From an uncultured Saprospiraceae bacterium (GTDB taxonomy: Bacteria > Bacteroidota > Bacteroidia > Chitinophagales > Saprospiraceae), in contig CALFBH010000031.1 of the NCBI GenBank assembly GCA_937951615.1, forward strand, positions 86,255 to 150,254: DNA of 64,000 nt, written 5' to 3'. The notes under the pieces are model-generated. The model was not told the DNA's origin. It ran no database searches and saw only the letters and a program-made list of their open reading frames with translations. This document shows, piece after piece, positions 13,536 through 21,584 of the stretch. Made by a program: the position numbers and the translations under genes. How positions within the stretch are numbered: the first letter of the stretch is position 1; every line of letters starts with the position of its first letter.

Positions 13536-15560
13536 CCCCCCATTTATTTTCAACAACAAAAATCCCGCCTCTACATTTGCGCCTTCTTGGGCATACACTT
13601 CTTCCACTACACCATCTTCTGAGGCTTCGATGGTATTTTCCATTTTCATAGAAGACAGGACAATCAGTCCTTCACCTGATTTTACTTTTTGTCCTGGTTT
13701 GACCAGAATTTTGATAATCTGTGAAGGCATGGGTGCTTCGTATCCGCCCTTTACTTTTTTAGCTATGTTTGCAGGGAAACGTTCTTTTTGTTGTACATGA
13801 ATGCTGCCCGTTTGTCCATTATGGATAAAATAATTCTGCTGATCTTTCGCAATATTGAAGGTCTGTTGTATGCCGTCAATTTCCAATCGGGTCTGCTGGT
13901 CATTGGCTTCTATTAGTTGTACAGCGTATTCTTTTTCTTTTATAATACATGTAAAAACAGGTTGCCCAGCAGACTTGTTTTGGTAGCGATAAGCAACTTT
14001 GATTTCTTCTTCTTTATATAAATAGGTTTCTGATTGATGCTGATAAAAATTGCTCCGCCAGCCAGAAGGAATTGATTGTAATAAAGTTCGTGCCTGCTCA
14101 CGTTGATGCCAGCCCAACAAAGTGGCTGCTATGGCTGCACAATTCACCGCTGCTTCCTCTTTTTCTGCGAAAGCAGTCAGGTCAAGTTTATTTTTTATAA
14201 AATGAGTATCATAGTTTCCTTGTTGAAAATCAGCATTTTTCAATACATGCAAAAGGAAATCTTGATTGGTCGTCGTGCCGAGGCAAACCAAGTTGCTCAA
14301 CACATATTGCATCTTGCGCTGTGCCGCTTGTCGGCTGTCGTCCCATACAATCAATTTGGCAATCATGGGATCGTAGAAGACTGAAATTTCTGAGCCGCTT
14401 TGGATGGCTGTTTCCACCCGCAAACCTTCCACTTTCGGGATTTCAAATCGCTGAATTTTACCCGTTACGGGAAGGAAATCATTGGCAGCATCCTCGGCGT
14501 ATAAGCGACATTCTATGGCATAGCCTTTTCCTTCTACTTCATTTTGCTGAATAGTCAAGGGCAAGCCCTGCACTGATTCAATTTGCATTTGCACCAAATC
14601 CAATCCTGTAATTTCTTCCGTCACCGGATGCTCGACCTGCAAGCGCGTATTGACTTCCAGAAAGTAAAAATCTTTTGTTTTTTCATCGAATATAAATTCA
14701 ACCGTTCCAGCATTATCGTACTTCAAGGCTTTGGCTGCCTGCACTGCTGCTTCCCCCATTTTTTGCCGCAAGGCATCGCTCAATACAGGTGAAGGGCTTT
14801 CTTCTATAATTTTCTGATAGCGTCTTTGTATCGTACACTCGCGTTCCAGCAGATGAATGGCATTGCCGTGCTGGTCGCCAAATATCTGAAATTCAATGTG
14901 CCGACCAGAAGCAATGTATTTTTCAATAATCAATTCATCGTCTCCAAAGGCGCTTTTGGCTTCCCGCTTTGCGGCTTCAATGGCTGTCTTGATGTCTTTT
15001 TTGTTGTGGACAATCCGCATTCCTTTTCCGCCTCCGCCTGCTGTTGCTTTGAGCAAAACAGGGAATCCAATGTCCACCGCTGCTTTGGTCAAAGTCTTGA
15101 TACTCTGGTCTGCCCCCTGATAGCCTGGCACGACTGGCACCTTATTTTTTTGCATCAGCACCTTGGCTTTCGACTTGCTGCCCATCGCATCAATTGCCTT
15201 AGCGTGTGGCCCGATAAATATAATGCCTTCTTCTTGACAACGTTTGGCGAAAGCCACATTTTCCGAAAGGAAACCATAACCGGGATGTATGGCATCTGCA
15301 CCTGTTTTTTTTGCTGTCGCAATGATTTTATCTACATCAAGATAGGACGCCGCAGGGCTACTTGCTCCAATAAAAACAGCCGTATCTGCTTGCTGCACGA
15401 AAGGTGCATGTCGGTCAGCTTCCGAGAATACCGCAATACTCTGAATCCCCATTTTTTTGCAGGTGCGGATGACTCTTGAAGCTATTTCGCCTCTGTTAGC
15501 TATCAAGATAGCTTGAATGGTCGATGGTCGATGGTCGATAGTCGATGGTTTTCCGGACAT
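13512..15560 (-). CDS. Acyl-CoA carboxylase biotin-carboxylase/BCCP subunit (methylcrotonyl-type)
   Basis: The 682-residue protein has the biotin carboxylase N-domain (ILIANRGEIASRVIRTC), the ATP-grasp glycine loop AGGGGKGMR, EVNTRLQVEHPVTE, a linker, and a C-terminal biotinyl domain with the acceptor Lys in LSSMKMENT. This domain order matches the alpha subunits of methylcrotonyl-, geranyl- and propionyl-CoA carboxylases. Both ends are repeat-derived. The first 16 residues (SGKPSTIDHRPSTIQ) and last eight (ESMVDGQ) are encoded by ATCGACC words, so the original start is probably at or near QAILIANRGE. It pairs with the carboxyltransferase gene upstream. The four-helix-bundle stop codon is 3 bp before its ATG. 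Confidence 0.9.
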   Translation of the reverse strand: MSGKPSTIDHRPSTIQAILIANRGEIASRVIRTCKKMGIQSIAVFSEADRHAPFVQQADTAVFIGASSPAASYLDVDKIIATAKKTGADAIHPGYGFLSENVAFAKRCQEEGIIFIGPHAKAIDAMGSKSKAKVLMQKNKVPVVPGYQGADQSIKTLTKAAVDIGFPVLLKATAGGGGKGMRIVHNKKDIKTAIEAAKREAKSAFGDDELIIEKYIASGRHIEFQIFGDQHGNAIHLLERECTIQRRYQKIIEESPSPVLSDALRQKMGEAAVQAAKALKYDNAGTVEFIFDEKTKDFYFLEVNTRLQVEHPVTEEITGLDLVQMQIESVQGLPLTIQQNEVEGKGYAIECRLYAEDAANDFLPVTGKIQRFEIPKVEGLRVETAIQSGSEISVFYDPMIAKLIVWDDSRQAAQRKMQYVLSNLVCLGTTTNQDFLLHVLKNADFQQGNYDTHFIKNKLDLTAFAEKEEAAVNCAAIAATLLGWHQREQARTLLQSIPSGWRSNFYQHQSETYLYKEEEIKVAYRYQNKSAGQPVFTCIIKEKEYAVQLIEANDQQTRLEIDGIQQTFNIAKDQQNYFIHNGQTGSIHVQQKERFPANIAKKVKGGYEAPMPSQIIKILVKPGQKVKSGEGLIVLSSMKMENTIEASEDGVVEEVYAQEGANVEAGFLLLKINGGESMVDGQ
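15515..15556. repeat. Downstream arm of four-helix element 2
   Basis: GGTCGATGGTCGATGG and GATAGTCGATGG repeats, lying inside the 5-prime end of the biotin-carboxylase coding sequence. It is the reverse complement of the arm at 15968-15998 on the other side of the four-helix-bundle gene. Confidence 0.75.
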
Positions 15561-15563
15561 GAG

Positions 15564-15923
15564 TTATCTTTTTTCAATTGATTTTCTGAGTGCCTGTGTC
15601 ATTCTTATAATACTGCTAAGTTCATTATATAACCGTTGAAAGTCTTTCTCAGAAATCAAGCCTCTTTTTTTACCTATGTACAAACATGATACAACCTCTA
15701 TTCCCGAACGAATGGCATAGCCCAGAAACTTAGAATATTCAGGATCTGATTGTCCGGTAGAACCTTCAGCTATATTAAGTGCAATAGAGTCTGCCGCCCT
15801 TTTAATTTGAGCAGTAAGTATATACAATTCCTCTTTAGGAAATGTCCTTGTCAAATCATGTATATCACTTGTAAAGTCAACTGCTTTTTGCCAAACCTTA
15901 AGTCCTTCAAATTTAAATGCCAT
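15564..15923 (-). CDS. Four-helix-bundle protein (S23 / intervening-sequence protein family)
   Basis: The 119-residue protein opens FKFEGLKVWQKAVDFTSDIH, the classical start of this family. It continues with LTAQIKRAADSIALNIAEGS in helix 2 and GYAIRSGIEVVSCLYIGKKR in helix 3. It is diverged from the copy at 11808-12170 and belongs to another branch. It lies between the two carboxylase subunit genes, on their strand, with inverted ATCGACC-word arms at 15515-15556 and 15968-15998. No function is known for free-standing members. It splits an otherwise standard alpha/beta carboxylase gene pair, which suggests insertion. Confidence 0.88.
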   Translation of the reverse strand: MAFKFEGLKVWQKAVDFTSDIHDLTRTFPKEELYILTAQIKRAADSIALNIAEGSTGQSDPEYSKFLGYAIRSGIEVVSCLYIGKKRGLISEKDFQRLYNELSSIIRMTQALRKSIEKR

Positions 15924-15967
15924 CGTTGCTGTCTTTTAATAAAAAGTGCTGTTTAAAATTACCTGCT

Positions 15968-15998
15968 CTATGGACTATCGACCATCGACCATCGTCCC
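15968..15998. repeat. Upstream arm of four-helix element 2
   Basis: TGGACTATCGACCATCGACC and CATCGTCC, the reverse complement of the arm at 15515-15556. It lies between the carboxyltransferase stop codon and the four-helix-bundle gene. Confidence 0.75.
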
Positions 15999-16004
15999 TT
16001 TATT

Positions 16005-17606
16005 CTACATCCTCCAAACGCCATAACCATCCGTCCCTTTAATCTCCTCATTATACACCACCGCCAACGAAAAGCCCAGATAATTTCTAGTGTCTCTAGG
16101 GTCGAGCAAGCCATCATCCCACAACTCAGAAGTAGAATACCAGGCAGAGGATTTTTTTTCTGCTTCCATCATCAACATCTGCTTGAGCATTTCGCCTTGT
16201 GCGGGGTCGTAGGGAACACCTGTCTTTTTTGCAGCAGCTTTTTGGACAATTTCCATCACACCCGCCAGTTGCTCTGCTCCCATCACCCCTATTTTTGAAT
16301 GGGGATAAGCAAACAAAAAGCGGGGGCGATACGAGCGGCCGTTCATGCCGTAATTTCCTGCGCCATAAGAAGAGCCAATCATCAGCGTGATGTGTGGGAC
16401 TTCGCTGTTGGATACCGCATTGATGAGCTTTGCGCCATTTTTGATAATGCCGCCTTCCTCATAGGCTTTGCCGACCATGTAGCCAGTTGTGTTTTGCAGA
16501 AAAATGAGCGGGATATTATTTTTATTGGACAGTTGTATAAACTGTGCGCCCTTGTTGGCAGATTCGGAAAAGATGACGCCGTTATTGGCCAATATGCCGA
16601 CTGGATAGCCATGTATTTTTGTCCAGCCTGTGACGAGGGTATTCCCGTATTCAGGTTTAAACTCTGAGAAACGAGAACCATCCGCTATTCGGGCAATCAA
16701 TTCCCGTACATCAAAAGGCGTTTTGACATTGGCTGGCACGACGCCCAGAATTTCTTCTGCATCATATAAAGGTTCTTCAATAGGCAATTTTGGTGTAAAA
16801 TGTGGCTTTGAAACATTTACAATTTCCATCAGCTCTCTCGCTATTCGGATGCCATCCAGCTCATCTTCCGCGAGGTAATCGGATACGCCTGATATGCGGC
16901 TGTGCATTTCTGCGCCGCCTAGTTCTTCATCGCTTGATTCTTCATTAGTGGCCATTTTGACCAGCGGCGGGCCGGCAAGAAACACCTTGGCTGCTTGTTT
17001 TTGAAAAATAGCAAAATCGGACATGCCTGGCACATAAGCACCGCCTGCGGTGGCATTGCCAAAGACAACGGAGATGGTCGGCAAACCCATTTTGGATCGT
17101 TGGGTGATTTGTCGGAAAGACTCGCCCCCGTAGTTGAATATTTTTGCCTGATCGGTCAGGTTGGCGCCGCCACTTTCTACTAGATTGACGGAAGGCAGGC
17201 GACATTCTGCCGTTATTTCGCCTATACGCAGCGACTTGAATACCGTGGCATAATCGACCGAACCGCCTTTGCGTGTACCGACGTTGGAATTAATCACACA
17301 CAGTTTTCCAGAGACCAGTCCAATGCCGCACACATTGGTTCCACCTGCACCGAAGCCGCCCTTCTGTTCCATTCCCGCTAAGGGCAATAATTCCAAAAAC
17401 GGGCTGTCTTTATCCAATACTAATTCTATGCGTTCGCGTGCCAGCATTTTGCCACGTTTTCTGGCGCGTTCGATGTGTTTGTCTTTACCTTGAAACCGCC
17501 CTTTTTCCATCTCCGCTTCCAGTTTCTCGATGACTTCCAACATTTCCTTGCGGTTGTCTTTGAATTGCTGACTGTTCGGATTTATTTTGGATTTTATCGC
17601 TTGCAT
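16005..17606 (-). CDS. Acyl-CoA carboxylase carboxyltransferase (beta) subunit, methylcrotonyl-type
   Basis: The 533-residue protein is a full-length crotonase-fold carboxyltransferase. It has NLVESGGANLTDQAKIF in the N-terminal half and, in the C-terminal half, FLQNTTGYMVGKAYEEGGII, SYGAGNYGMNGRSYRPRF and IGVMGAEQLAGVM. These are the biotin- and acyl-CoA-binding segments typical of the methylcrotonyl- and geranyl-CoA carboxylase branch. It transfers carboxyl from biotin to the gamma carbon of a 3-methyl-enoyl-CoA. It is the first structural gene after the divergent TetR end. The start codon follows a C/A-rich repeat leader. Confidence 0.9.
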   Translation of the reverse strand: MQAIKSKINPNSQQFKDNRKEMLEVIEKLEAEMEKGRFQGKDKHIERARKRGKMLARERIELVLDKDSPFLELLPLAGMEQKGGFGAGGTNVCGIGLVSGKLCVINSNVGTRKGGSVDYATVFKSLRIGEITAECRLPSVNLVESGGANLTDQAKIFNYGGESFRQITQRSKMGLPTISVVFGNATAGGAYVPGMSDFAIFQKQAAKVFLAGPPLVKMATNEESSDEELGGAEMHSRISGVSDYLAEDELDGIRIARELMEIVNVSKPHFTPKLPIEEPLYDAEEILGVVPANVKTPFDVRELIARIADGSRFSEFKPEYGNTLVTGWTKIHGYPVGILANNGVIFSESANKGAQFIQLSNKNNIPLIFLQNTTGYMVGKAYEEGGIIKNGAKLINAVSNSEVPHITLMIGSSYGAGNYGMNGRSYRPRFLFAYPHSKIGVMGAEQLAGVMEIVQKAAAKKTGVPYDPAQGEMLKQMLMMEAEKKSSAWYSTSELWDDGLLDPRDTRNYLGFSLAVVYNEEIKGTDGYGVWRM

Positions 17607-17611
17607 GGCTT

Positions 17612-17697
17612 TATCGTGTTGTGGTGTTGATGTGTTGTGGTGTTGATGTATGTGCTATAAACGACAACACATCAATACTCCAACACGACAACACAAT
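17612..17697. repeat. GTGTTGATG/CATCAACAC hairpin
   Basis: The left arm 17615-17650 (GTTGTGGTGTTGATG words) and the right arm 17661-17697 (CAACACATCAATACTCC, CAACACGACAACAC) are reverse complements around a short loop, TATGTGCTATAA. The C/A-rich strand is the sense leader of the carboxyltransferase. The right arm touches the TetR stop codon. Confidence 0.8.
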
Positions 17698-18351
17698 TCA
17701 AAAAGAAATCAAATCTACTTCAAATGGCTCGCCTAGGTTTTCATAATAGGCTTCGCCAAAGAAGGTTTTAAAAGAGTCAATGCCTTTTGGGGTAAAGTGG
17801 GGAATGAGGATGCTCCAAACCATTTTTTCGGCATCTTCGGTCGTTTTTTCACCTCTGATGACTTGTTGGGGCAACCAGAAAAACATCAGCATCCAGGAAA
17901 TGAAGGCAATGTTGTGGTACATGCCGGGCGCGGGTTCGGGCTGCATATTTTCCATTTTTATCGAAAAAGCAATCGCTGCTTTATTGTCCATGATGGTTTG
18001 TGCAGTCATTTCCCGAAATTTCTTTTTGATGGTCGGATGATTGAGGACATGGGTATCGAGAAAGATAAAGGCATATTCTTTTTGAAAACGATAGTATAAC
18101 TGGATTTCATTATGCAAATTCTCAAAGGAAGGAAACTGTCGGGACTTGCTGCGCTCTGCTTCTATTTTTGTCCACATGACTTCTGCAATGGCTTCCAGTA
18201 AAGCTGTTTTGTCTTTGAAATGGTAGGTTAGATTGCCACGACTGATGCCTATGTTTTGCGCCAGTTCGTGCAAAGACACCGCCCCAAAGCCGTTTTTATT
18301 GAAGTATATTCTGGCTGCTGTCGTAATCTTATTTCTGGTGTCTTTTTTCAT
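17698..18351 (-). CDS. TetR/AcrR-family transcriptional regulator
   Basis: The ATG at 18349-18351 gives 217 residues. A TTG at 18381 lies inside the presumed operator and is unlikely. The N-terminal helix-turn-helix reads HELAQNIGISRGNLTYHFKDKTALLEAI, standard for TetR. The C-terminal ligand domain is unlike QacR or AcrR and contains a hydrophobic segment (MYHNIAFISWMLMFFWLP) suited to an acyl ligand. It is the first gene of the run of acyl-CoA catabolic genes on this strand, so it is probably their repressor, released by an acyl-CoA or fatty acid (inference). A perfect palindrome lies 22 bp upstream. Confidence 0.85.
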   Translation of the reverse strand: MKKDTRNKITTAARIYFNKNGFGAVSLHELAQNIGISRGNLTYHFKDKTALLEAIAEVMWTKIEAERSKSRQFPSFENLHNEIQLYYRFQKEYAFIFLDTHVLNHPTIKKKFREMTAQTIMDNKAAIAFSIKMENMQPEPAPGMYHNIAFISWMLMFFWLPQQVIRGEKTTEDAEKMVWSILIPHFTPKGIDSFKTFFGEAYYENLGEPFEVDLISF

Positions 18352-18373
18352 TTTATTAAAATCGACTATAAAG

Positions 18374-18391
18374 TTAGTCAATTTTGACTAA
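18374..18391. promoter_or_regulatory. 18-bp palindrome, likely TetR operator
   Basis: TTAGTCAA-TT-TTGACTAA is a perfect 8-bp inverted repeat with a 2-bp centre. It lies 22 bp upstream of the TetR start codon, as expected for autoregulation. The same sequence was not seen elsewhere in the window. Confidence 0.65.
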
Positions 18392-18518
18392 AATGCAAAA
18401 TCTGATTGATTTCAGACCTGACAGGCTTGGAATCGACCAGGTTAAATTTGCTATATTTTGGCTGGCTATATTTTTTATACCCAGCTAAAAGTGATTATTT
18501 TTTTAACAAAATCAAACC

Positions 18519-19967
18519 ATGAAAGAGTTATTTTTTGGACGAAAACAAGAAATAAAAATACTCAATAAGGCTTTGCAGTCAGATCATGCAGAGTTGATCG
18601 CTGTTATTGGCCGGCGTAGAGTTGGGAAGACTTTTCTGATTCGTTCTGCTTACAAAGGGAAGATTGATTTTGAAATGACAGGCATTCAGAAAGGGACACT
18701 GCAAGAGCAATTGCAGCATTTCACCAATCGGCTTAATTTTCACATTAAGCCTGTACTTCCTTATGCCGTACCGTCCAATTGGCTGGAAGCTTTTCAGATG
18801 TTGACGATATATTTTGACCATCTGGATTCCAAAGAAAAAATTGTCTTTTTTTTTGATGAATTGCCCTGGATTGCGACTAAGCGTTCCGGTTTTCTAAAAG
18901 CATTTGGAGTATTTTGGAATACCTGGGCTTCGCAAAATAATGTTGTGATTGTTATCTGCGGTTCGGCAGCGTCCTGGATGATACAGAAGGTGGTCAGGGA
19001 CAAAGGCGGGTTACACAATCGGATCACCAGAAGAATTGAGCTTTCGCCCTTCGATCTAGCGGAAACAAAAGCCTATTTAAAAGCAAAAAAATACAATTTC
19101 GACCATTATCAGATTATTCAATTGTACATGGCGATGGGTGGTATTCCACATTATTTGAAAGAAATCGAAGGCGGACAAAGCGCAGCACAAAATATAGATC
19201 GTATCTTTTTTTCCAAAAGCGGTTTTCTGAAAGAAGAATTTGATTTGTTGTATCCTGCCTTGTTTGAAAATGCAGAAACGCACATTAAAATCATCAAAAT
19301 TCTGGCAGAAAAATGGAAGGGATTGACTAGAAAAGAGCTGATAAAAGCGGGTAAATTTCCCAATGGCGGCACACTGACCAAAACGATTGAAGAATTGGTA
19401 CATGCTGGTTTTATTGCGCCATTTTACACTTTTGGAAAAAAGAAAAATGGCCTTCATTATAGGTTGATAGATGAATATTCTATTTTTTATTTAAAATTTC
19501 TTCATAACAAAAGATTGGAAGAACGTGGGATGTGGAAAAAATTTAGCCAGACTCAAACGTACAAAATATGGACTGGCTTTGCCTTTGAAAATATTTGCCT
19601 AAAACACCTTGCTCAAATAAAAAAAGCCCTCAACATTTCGGGTGTTTATACCGAAACATCAATTTATCGGAAGACGGGAAACAAAGAACATTCCGGCGTA
19701 CAAATAGATTTACTGATTGATAGAAACGACCACATTATCAACTTATTAGAGCTTAAATTCTATAATACAGATTTTATCGTGTCAAAGTCTTATGCTAAAG
19801 AATTGAGTCAGAAAATGGAAATTTTCAGGCAACAAACAAAAACCAAAAAACAACTTTTCTGGACACTGCTCACCACCTTTGGTTTAGAAAAAAATGAACA
19901 TAGCCTTGGGCTGCTTGACCAGACTCTGACTATGGATGTGCTTTTTGAGGAAGAAACTGAAGACTGA
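18519..19967 (+). CDS. Archaeal-type ATPase with DUF234 / nuclease-like C-terminus
   Basis: The 482-residue protein begins FFGRKQEIKILNKAL and has Walker A IGRRRVGKT (residues 31-38), Walker B IVFFFDELPW (about 108-117) and sensor CGSAASWM. A winged-helix segment follows (LTRKELIKAGK..GGTLTKTIEELVHAGFI). The C-terminal domain holds GVQIDLLIDRNDHIINLLELKFY, with Asp, Glu and Lys spaced like a PD-(D/E)XK nuclease (DUF234). This family is widespread in archaea and Bacteroidota and is suspected of roles in conflict or mobile elements. Its function is unproven. It stands alone and converges on the T9SS gene. Confidence 0.85.
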   Translation: MKELFFGRKQEIKILNKALQSDHAELIAVIGRRRVGKTFLIRSAYKGKIDFEMTGIQKGTLQEQLQHFTNRLNFHIKPVLPYAVPSNWLEAFQMLTIYFDHLDSKEKIVFFFDELPWIATKRSGFLKAFGVFWNTWASQNNVVIVICGSAASWMIQKVVRDKGGLHNRITRRIELSPFDLAETKAYLKAKKYNFDHYQIIQLYMAMGGIPHYLKEIEGGQSAAQNIDRIFFSKSGFLKEEFDLLYPALFENAETHIKIIKILAEKWKGLTRKELIKAGKFPNGGTLTKTIEELVHAGFIAPFYTFGKKKNGLHYRLIDEYSIFYLKFLHNKRLEERGMWKKFSQTQTYKIWTGFAFENICLKHLAQIKKALNISGVYTETSIYRKTGNKEHSGVQIDLLIDRNDHIINLLELKFYNTDFIVSKSYAKELSQKMEIFRQQTKTKKQLFWTLLTTFGLEKNEHSLGLLDQTLTMDVLFEEETED

Positions 19968-19974
19968 TAATCTA

Positions 19975-21528
19975 TCATTTCATCACCACAAATTTCCGAC
20001 TCATCACTTGCCCATCCGCCTTCAAATTACAAAAATACTGCCCCGCAGGAAACTGATTGGTAGAAATAACAACCTGGTCTTCGGACTGCACTAAAACCTT
20101 TGAATACACCTGCCTACCCCTCAGGTCTGTAATACTAAGTGACAATTCCTGATAGGATTGCAATATATCATATTGTAGCGTGATATACTCATTTGCAGGA
20201 TTTGGAAAGAGCAACATTTGAGCTATATCTGGTGTTGGCTCTTCTATGGGTACAGGATCGTTTAGGTGGCAGTCAGGTTCTAGGCAGCCGTATTCATCTA
20301 CCTTGACGACGAAGCCTGTTTGCGTAAATTCTGGAAATACGCTACCCGGATTTATGTATGCTGCCCCTGCACAAATAAAGCCACTATCAGTAGTTTGTGT
20401 TATACCTTTTATGCGTATATAGGCGTTAGCGTCGGGGACTTCGAGAAAGTCAGGGGTAACTTCTCTGGCCCAGATTACTTCTGCATCTTGCGTTAGCTTT
20501 ATGATTTGATCTTTTCCTGTAATTACAATGTTATCGTCAGATATCTTTATGATTTGAGTAAGTTGGTATTTTACCTCATCTATATCCCAGAGGTCTATTG
20601 CTGACTGTATGTTTTTTTCCCAGAGTTTAGTCCCGTCAGGAGCTATTTTTGCAAACCATATCGTGGCGTCCGGATTGGTTTGATAAGAAATGTTGACATT
20701 TCCTGTTCGAGTGTGATTGTCTGTCCAGACACAAAGATAATTACTGTCATCCGTAGGAATGCTCAGTAAATATTCGGAAGTGTAAGGGAAGCCTATGCCT
20801 CCAGGGTATATTTGCCATTGTTGTGTACCGAGACTGTCCCTTTTGATAATTGTCGATATCGTGTGGTTATATGATTGCCATATATCACGTTTTTCGTCAC
20901 TTATAAATAAATAACCACCATCATAAGCGGGAATAATATGGCGAGGTTCCATATGGCAATAAACGCCACAGGAATAGCTTTGTTCCCAGATAATATTTCC
21001 ATCAAAGTCAGCTTTTGATGCAATTAAATTTAAAGTACCATTGAAACTTCCAATAGCAGCATAAATTGTATGACTATTTTCACTTAAACCTGCACGAAAC
21101 TGTGTAGGACAATTGCAGGAACTATTATAAAACCAGCTATCATTTAGGTATTCTGTAAAGTCATTATTGAATTTTAATTGCGTAGCTGTTGCCGTCCAGG
21201 GGTCTGATTCGTAAATAGAAGTTGCACCAATGGTCATATTTCCAGCATCTATGCTGTTAATAGTTTGTGAATTAACAAATTCTGTACTACTGGTGGAATC
21301 CAGCTTAAAAGTCCAGTTATCAAGAGAATCTCCCTGCTTACTAAGTTTAGTAAACTGTATATGATTTTCATAAGGAGCAGTAGAGCCAAGTCCCACAGAT
21401 AAAAAACAAGAATCATATTCTATCGCCTTTTCACTACGCCATCCTTCCACAAAAGTAAAAAATCGCTCTTGTGCATAGGAAGAGCTATAGCAAATCAATA
21501 TCAAAAATAATGTGTAATTTTTTTTCAT
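19975..21528 (-). CDS. Secreted protein with T9SS type A sorting domain
   Basis: The ATG at 21526-21528 is used because a GTG five codons upstream only lengthens the basic region before the signal peptide (MKKNYTLFLILICYSSSYAQ). The 517-residue protein has repeated beta-strand segments with Asp/Asn-rich turns (WEQSYSCGVYCHMEP, GFICAGAAYINPGS), consistent with a propeller. The C-terminus is a type A sorting domain: LFPNPANEYITLQYD, LSLSITDLRGRQVYSK and PAGQYFCNLKADGQVMSRKF. It is therefore exported by the type IX system and attached to the cell surface or released. Its binding target is unknown. Its sorting domain is closely similar to that of the next gene. Confidence 0.85.
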   Translation of the reverse strand: MKKNYTLFLILICYSSSYAQERFFTFVEGWRSEKAIEYDSCFLSVGLGSTAPYENHIQFTKLSKQGDSLDNWTFKLDSTSSTEFVNSQTINSIDAGNMTIGATSIYESDPWTATATQLKFNNDFTEYLNDSWFYNSSCNCPTQFRAGLSENSHTIYAAIGSFNGTLNLIASKADFDGNIIWEQSYSCGVYCHMEPRHIIPAYDGGYLFISDEKRDIWQSYNHTISTIIKRDSLGTQQWQIYPGGIGFPYTSEYLLSIPTDDSNYLCVWTDNHTRTGNVNISYQTNPDATIWFAKIAPDGTKLWEKNIQSAIDLWDIDEVKYQLTQIIKISDDNIVITGKDQIIKLTQDAEVIWAREVTPDFLEVPDANAYIRIKGITQTTDSGFICAGAAYINPGSVFPEFTQTGFVVKVDEYGCLEPDCHLNDPVPIEEPTPDIAQMLLFPNPANEYITLQYDILQSYQELSLSITDLRGRQVYSKVLVQSEDQVVISTNQFPAGQYFCNLKADGQVMSRKFVVMK

Positions 21529-21541
21529 GGTTGAAATATTC

Positions 21542-21571
21542 ACCCGACCACTTCACTAAAAGTGGTCGGGT
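21542..21571 (-). terminator. Perfect 12-bp stem-loop between the two T9SS genes
   Basis: ACCCGACCACTT pairs with AAGTGGTCGGGT around a 6-base loop, directly after the stop codon of the larger T9SS gene on the minus strand. There is no strong T-run, so it could be an mRNA 3-prime end or processing hairpin. Confidence 0.55.
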
Positions 21572-21584
21572 AAGGTAAAAAATA

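Noticed and set aside
11808..15923. Diversity-generating retroelement, because four-helix-bundle proteins resemble Avd
   Set aside because: No reverse transcriptase, no template/variable repeat pair and no C-type lectin target gene were seen.
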